Shown here one piece after another: positions 52,753-56,434 of a stretch of DNA of 56,434 bases; position 1 is the stretch's first letter; the number at the start of each line of letters is the position of its first letter. The DNA lies in contig JBJEOA010000026.1 in the NCBI GenBank assembly GCA_051880475.1, forward strand, positions 1 to 56,434, read 5' to 3'. This DNA comes from JAUUSJ01 sp051880475 (GTDB lineage Bacteria > Bacillota > Clostridia > Lachnospirales > Lachnospiraceae). The notes under the pieces are model-generated. The model saw only the letters and a list, made by a program, of their open reading frames with translations, had not been told where the DNA came from and did no database searches. Both the position numbers and the translations under genes were made by a program.

Positions 52753-52946
52753 CATAAAAGAGTAACCGATACTGGCTCCAAAAACGATAGAGAGTGGAAC
52801 AATTTTTCATCGCGCTAGCTTTGCTGTCGTAAGCATGTTTGAGTGCCGAAGGCACGAGTTTGCGAAAGACAGCAAAAATAGGCGCGCGACGAGAAAATTG
52901 TGGGAACGAACGTGTTTTTGGAGCCAGTATCGGTTGCTCTCTTATG
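52753..52946 (-). repeat. Palindromic element B, about 194 bp
   Basis: Inverted ends of 33 bases (52753-52785 with 52914-52946) match at 31 positions, 22 of them in a row. Inner stems include TTTGCTGTC/GACAGCAAA and a longer imperfect stem around ACAATTTTT. The tip is GTGCC-TTC-GGCAC on the minus strand. The core 52827-52866 matches element A's core on the other strand at 38 of about 40 bases. Confidence 0.85.
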
Positions 52947-52984
52947 CGTCTGTCTGTTAATTCTCAATCTGTAAATTATTTCTT

Positions 52985-53013
52985 TTGATAAGAAAGATAA
53001 ATTATCGTATAAT
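52985..53013 (+). promoter_or_regulatory. Promoter of the Uma2-family gene
   Basis: -35 TTGATA, spacer 17, -10 TATAAT; close to consensus. Confidence 0.7.
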
Positions 53014-53073
53014 AATTAATAACTAGGAAACTATTTCTAGCACTTATGCTTTACTTAGAAAGGATGTGTTTTT

Positions 53074-53619
53074 ATGATATTAGCAAAAGAACATATTTTT
53101 ACAGCAGAAGATTACTGGAATCTCCCAGAGGAAGAGCACGATGAATTAATTAATGGACAGTTTTATAATATGGCTCTTCCAAGTCGTATTCATCAAGAAA
53201 TTTCTTCTTATCTTCATACAACAATTGGAAGCTATATTCGTACAAATAATGGAAAATGTAAAATTTACTCTGCTCCATTTGCAGTATGTTTACACAATGA
53301 TGAAAAAACTTACGTAGAGCCAGATATTAGTGTTATCTGCGAACCAAGTAAATTAACTGATAGAGGTTGTAAAGGCGCTCCAGATTTTATTATAGAAATT
53401 GTATCTCCAAGCAGTAGAAAAATGGATTATTGTATAAAAAATACACTTTATTTAGAGGCTGGTGTGAGAGAATACTGGATTGTTGATCCTAAAATAGAAA
53501 GAACCATGATTTATCATTATGAGACAGATGAGACACCTGCTATTTTTTCCTTCTCTGACCCCATTCAAGTTGGAATTTTCCAAGATTTACAGATCACATT
53601 AAGTGATTCTTTAAAATAA
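53074..53619 (+). CDS. Uma2-family putative PD-(D/E)XK nuclease
   Basis: 181 residues. Uma2 family core: TAEDYWNLPEEEHDELINGQ, then VEPDISVICEPSKL with Asp84, APDFIIEIVSPSS with Glu108, and VREYWIVDPKIER. The Asp/Glu arrangement fits the restriction-endonuclease-like fold; whether it cuts DNA is not established for the family. The family is very abundant in cyanobacteria and scattered in Firmicutes. It has its own promoter and a strong terminator, and lies directly beside the two palindromic elements; no link is proven. AGAAAGGATGTG ribosome site. Confidence 0.88.
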   Translation: MILAKEHIFTAEDYWNLPEEEHDELINGQFYNMALPSRIHQEISSYLHTTIGSYIRTNNGKCKIYSAPFAVCLHNDEKTYVEPDISVICEPSKLTDRGCKGAPDFIIEIVSPSSRKMDYCIKNTLYLEAGVREYWIVDPKIERTMIYHYETDETPAIFSFSDPIQVGIFQDLQITLSDSLK

Positions 53620-53634
53620 TTATATTAAAAACAA

Positions 53635-53675
53635 AAAACAGACCATTACACCAAACAAATATAATGGTCTGTTTT
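53635..53675. terminator. Bidirectional terminator between Uma2 and pdaA-like genes
   Basis: Perfect 14-bp stem AAAACAGACCATTA (53635-53648) with TAATGGTCTGTTTT (53662-53675). T-rich on the plus side (TTTTCATCTTTTT) and the A-run gives T on the minus side. Confidence 0.85.
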
Positions 53676-53688
53676 CATCTTTTTATTT

Positions 53689-54660
53689 TTACTTCTTCTT
53701 TGTCTCGCCCAACTCTAAGGTTGAGCCAAATTTATAGCCCTCCTCCTCTAAAAATGTGAGAACCTCATCTAATGCCTCTGCGTTGGAGCTTGATACGTTG
53801 TGAATGAGAGGAATTGCACCGTTATGATGATTATTTTTATAATACTCTATCACATAGTCCGCTCCTGGCTGATTATTCACATCATAATCTAGATATGCCA
53901 TGCTCCAAAAAATTGTTTTATATCCCATATCTTTTGTCACTCGCAAGCTCCTCTCACTGTACTCTCCCCTTGGAGGACGCATGACTTTATCCATCTCATA
54001 TCCTGTCGCTTCCTTCATATACTCTGCACATTCTAGCAATTCTAGTTTATTATCCCGCACAGATTTTTCTGGCATACTTGGATGATGCACCGTATGATTT
54101 CCGACAATATGCCCCTCTTTTTTCATTCTCTTAACTAAATCAGGTTCATCCTTAATAAATGGCTTTGTGACAAAAAATGTCGCAATCGCCTTATGCTTTT
54201 TTAAAATATCTAACATCTTAGGCGTATACCCATTTTCGTATCCACAGTCAAATGTGAGGTAGATTATTTTCTCCTTATCCGTATCCTTGACAGCTTCATC
54301 AATATAAAAAGCATTGTAAAGCTCAAGATTTACCTCCTTTTGTGCCTCTGGCTGTTTATGCTCCTTGTTTCGCTTAAACCACCAGGAATACTTTGTATTT
54401 GGATACCCATTATAATCCCGACTTGAAATAATATCATTTTCCTTTTGATTTTCATTTTCATACTCATTGGTAGAATTAGATGTACTTGATTTATCTGCCG
54501 TACTTTTCTCAGTCCCTTTTGATGTTGTTTTCTCCTGCTCCCCAATTTCTTTCGCCGTCTTATACATTTTCTCTTCGGTTAAGCTTTTACATCCACAGGT
54601 CACAAGTGCAAATACGATCCATATTACTGATATTGCAATAATATATTTTTCTATCCTCAA
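53689..54660 (-). CDS. PdaA-like polysaccharide deacetylase
   Basis: 323 residues. N-terminal hydrophobic segment (about 6-22) with CGC just after it, possibly a signal anchor or an atypical lipobox, then a Ser/Thr/Asn-rich linker. NodB deacetylase domain (about 125-315): IIYLTFDCGYENGYT with Asp138, GHIVGNHTVHHPSM with His189 and His193, and MRPPRGEYSERSL. The TFDxGYENGYT form and the neighbouring motifs fit PdaA, which makes muramic delta-lactam in the spore cortex; a vegetative wall role is possible. Confidence 0.9.
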   Translation of the reverse strand: MRIEKYIIAISVIWIVFALVTCGCKSLTEEKMYKTAKEIGEQEKTTSKGTEKSTADKSSTSNSTNEYENENQKENDIISSRDYNGYPNTKYSWWFKRNKEHKQPEAQKEVNLELYNAFYIDEAVKDTDKEKIIYLTFDCGYENGYTPKMLDILKKHKAIATFFVTKPFIKDEPDLVKRMKKEGHIVGNHTVHHPSMPEKSVRDNKLELLECAEYMKEATGYEMDKVMRPPRGEYSERSLRVTKDMGYKTIFWSMAYLDYDVNNQPGADYVIEYYKNNHHNGAIPLIHNVSSSNAEALDEVLTFLEEEGYKFGSTLELGETKKK

Positions 54661-54771
54661 TTGGATTCCTCCACTGTCTCTTTACTTACTTCATCCTATG
54701 AATTTTCTAGCTTTTTTAACACTCTTTCTCCTATCCTCTAAAAATATAATATTACAGTGATAGAGAAATTT

Positions 54772-55464
54772 TTATTCATCAAAATAGTCCTTTAACACCT
54801 CCTCTACTAGCTTTTCTTCCTCTCTTGTCACCCTAGCCTTTATTCTAGAATCTTCTTTTTTCATTCTAGCTGTGGCCACCTCAGACATTCTATCATCCTC
54901 CGCAGAACTTATCCTTTTCCTCCTTCCATAAATATTTTCTGTCTCGTCTGCATATAGATGATTCTTCAAAATATTTTCAAGATAATCTTTAATATTATAA
55001 GAAATATTTTCTTTCTTTTTTGAAGTTTCAAAGAGTGTTCGGAAGAAATTAAGTCCTCCCGCTAAGAATAATCCCGCAAATAATGTCGTATATACGATTT
55101 GCATATCTCTGCCCACAAAAATAGAGTACAACGCTCCATATACTCCAATCAACATACATAGATTCATCATTTGTTGGATAATTGTTTCCCATGTACTTAA
55201 CTTAAAAATGAGAATCTTTTGCTTTTCTAATTGGCGACCCACAAAGGAATCGATATCTTGCACTTGTACTCCAAGTTTTCCGTAATTTTGGTATTTTTTC
55301 TTTAATGTCAAAAGCCAGCGCTTCCTGGTTCTTCCTATCTCTTGCGTCACAGCTAACATATTAGCATATGTAACTCCCAAAAGTATTTGGCTTACGATGC
55401 CAATGGCAAAACAAATCGCCATGCCTTTCCAATACATCGTATTTGAGATAATAAATTGTAACAT
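54772..55464 (-). CDS. Membrane protein of unknown function
   Basis: About 230 residues from ATG 55464 (AAAAGGGGG before it); a GTG at 55482 is in frame. Helices at about residues 12-33 and 105-155 (two to three spans), joined by a cytoplasmic stretch with TRKRWLLTLKKKYQNYGKLG. The C-terminal 80 residues are charged and helical (KKEDSRIKARVTREEEKLVE). I do not recognise the family. It lies between the nucleosidase and the PdaA-like gene on the same strand. Confidence 0.7.
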   Translation of the reverse strand: MLQFIISNTMYWKGMAICFAIGIVSQILLGVTYANMLAVTQEIGRTRKRWLLTLKKKYQNYGKLGVQVQDIDSFVGRQLEKQKILIFKLSTWETIIQQMMNLCMLIGVYGALYSIFVGRDMQIVYTTLFAGLFLAGGLNFFRTLFETSKKKENISYNIKDYLENILKNHLYADETENIYGRRKRISSAEDDRMSEVATARMKKEDSRIKARVTREEEKLVEEVLKDYFDE

Positions 55465-55587
55465 AAAAAGCCCCCTTTTCACTTTATAACAAACTAATTA
55501 TATCTTGAAATAATAAATTTGAAAAGATAAAAGAGGGCGTCAAATTCTTTTATAATCTTTGCATTTATGCTCTATTTTCTTATTTTT

Positions 55588-56289
55588 CTATTTCATTTTT
55601 AAAAACATCGCCGCAAGAAGCTTCATTGTATGGATAATTGCCTGTTTTTCAAATTGCTCGTAACTCATCTGTGCACTGTCATCTGCTTTGTCTGAGATAG
55701 CACGGATAATGACAAAAGGAATATGATTCAAAAATGCAACTTGAGCCATCGCAGCTCCCTCCATCTCTGCACAGTAGCCTCCAAACTCACGGATAAGCTG
55801 TTCTTTCTTCACGGAACTTTGAATAAACTGGTCTCCAGTAACGACACGTCCGACAAAACAGTTAATATCTGTATTCACTGTCTCACAAGCTTCCTTTGCC
55901 GCCTGAATCAATCCCTTATCTGCCTTGAAAATATATGTGTCCATACGTGGAATCTCGCCTTTTTGATATCCAAAACCAGTCGCATCCATATCGTGCTGCA
56001 TCGCCTCACTTGAGAGAACAATATCTCCGATAGATAATTCAGAATACAATCCACCTGCCACACCTGTATTAATTAATGCCTCCACCTTGAACAAATCAAT
56101 TAAAATCTGAGTGCAAATGGCCATATTTACTTTTCCAATTCCACTGCGAACGACTACAACAGGGTGATTCCACAGTATTCCCTCGCAAAATGTCATTCCA
56201 GCAAGCATCGTTATTTTACTGTTTTTCATCTCACCTTTTAGCATTTCCACTTCTTCTTCCATCGCACCGATAATACCGTATTTTCTCAT
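55588..56289 (-). CDS. mtnN: 5'-methylthioadenosine/S-adenosylhomocysteine nucleosidase
   Basis: 233 residues. Removes adenine from MTA and SAH, feeding LuxS and methionine salvage. KYGIIGAMEEEVEML (acidic catalytic Glu), VRSGIGKVNMAICTQ, INTGVAGGL, GDQFI, CAEMEGAAMAQVA and the catalytic Asp in IIRAISDKADD. Full length. GGAGATAAAAA ribosome site and a good promoter upstream. Confidence 0.97.
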   Translation of the reverse strand: MRKYGIIGAMEEEVEMLKGEMKNSKITMLAGMTFCEGILWNHPVVVVRSGIGKVNMAICTQILIDLFKVEALINTGVAGGLYSELSIGDIVLSSEAMQHDMDATGFGYQKGEIPRMDTYIFKADKGLIQAAKEACETVNTDINCFVGRVVTGDQFIQSSVKKEQLIREFGGYCAEMEGAAMAQVAFLNHIPFVIIRAISDKADDSAQMSYEQFEKQAIIHTMKLLAAMFLKMK

Positions 56290-56342
56290 TTTTTATCTCC
56301 TTATCACATTTATATTTTATTTTCACTACATTCTTTCTATTT

Positions 56343-56371
56343 ATTTTAAGATAGCTATGCCATAAAGTCAA
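56343..56371 (-). promoter_or_regulatory. Promoter of the nucleosidase gene
   Basis: -35 TTGACT (56371-56366), spacer 17, -10 TAAAAT (56348-56343). Confidence 0.7.
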
Positions 56372-56434
56372 TCGAAACAGATAGCGTAACTTTTTTGTAA
56401 GTTAATAGAAAAAGCACCCCCTTATGTGTTAAAA

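Larger units (their letters stand above)
52385..53073. other. Intergenic region dominated by two palindromic elements
   Basis: 689 bases without a credible ORF. It holds element A (52483-52684), element B (52753-52946) and the promoter of the Uma2 gene (52985-53013). 52385-52480 has no recognised signal. Confidence 0.6.

Noticed and set aside
52483..52946. Integron attC sites
   Set aside because: The ends lack the GTTRRRY/RYYYAAC core sites, and there is no integrase or cassette array.

Overview
The window looks like chromosome of a low-GC, spore-forming anaerobe of the Clostridia, most likely a Lachnospiraceae. The DNA is AT-rich with strong AGGAGG ribosome sites and Firmicutes-type promoters. 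Spore genes are present (an alpha/beta SASP, both dipicolinate synthase subunits, a PdaA-like deacetylase, YwmB), as is an S-box riboswitch before metK. Several small families (DUF6382-FHA, DUF5702, DUF6273, DUF1002, Gx transporter) are typical of that group. I see no rRNA, CRISPR array, insertion sequence or prophage.

Layout. 1-2.8 kb: ywmB (cut by the window edge), small membrane ORFs, an RluA-type pseudouridine synthase and an orphan response regulator. 3.2-7.6 kb: a complete pantothenate-to-4'-phosphopantetheine cluster, transcribed DUF2520/PanG-like reductase, panB, panC, panD, coaBC. 7.8-10.6 kb: metK with a SAM-I riboswitch and terminator, then murA. 11-18.8 kb: flavin reductase, HIT protein and glgB, then the dnaX-ybaB-recR-pfkA operon. 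19-21 kb: a soluble histidine-kinase-like ATPase and a rhomboid protease. 21-27.4 kb: a sugar locus (GH13 amylosucrase-like enzyme, LacI regulator, HAD phosphatase, PTS EIIBCA) tied together by one identical operator. 27.7-37.2 kb: a ten-gene Tad/Flp pilus operon. 37.5-44.9 kb: small proteins, a DUF1002 secreted protein, YfhO, a Gx transporter, a GT2 glycosyltransferase and a SASP cluster. 45-48 kb: tRNA-Leu(CAG), luxS, a DUF6273 protein and an XRE regulator. 48.4-52.4 kb: asnB and spoVFA-spoVFB. 52.4-56.4 kb: two large palindromic elements, an Uma2-family nuclease gene, a PdaA-like gene, a membrane protein and the MTA/SAH nucleosidase.

How genes work together. The pan-coa genes form a near-complete route to 4'-phosphopantetheine. 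metK, the MTA/SAH nucleosidase and luxS supply SAM synthesis and the Pfs-LuxS detoxification route, although they are unlinked. The Tad genes give prepilin peptidase, TadZ-like ATPase, CpaF motor, two TadB/C platform proteins, Flp pilin, three TadE/F/G-like proteins and an FHA protein. Two of these genes have unusual 5' ends: the TadZ-like gene appears to start at ATT, and the prepilin peptidase needs one extra T to be read from its ATG.

The least explained signal is in 52.48-52.95 kb. Two oppositely oriented elements of about 200 bp are homologous along their length. Each folds into a long imperfect hairpin. Between the two copies the stems change but stay complementary, while the core hairpin and internal-loop sequences are conserved. 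Other unexplained signals are two possible small RNAs (14.8 and 11.0 kb), a family of tiny hydrophobic peptides (1.2 and 43.5 kb), a dispersed hairpin repeat (21.2 and 44.1 kb) and a pilus-associated protein with two tandem His/Cys motifs.
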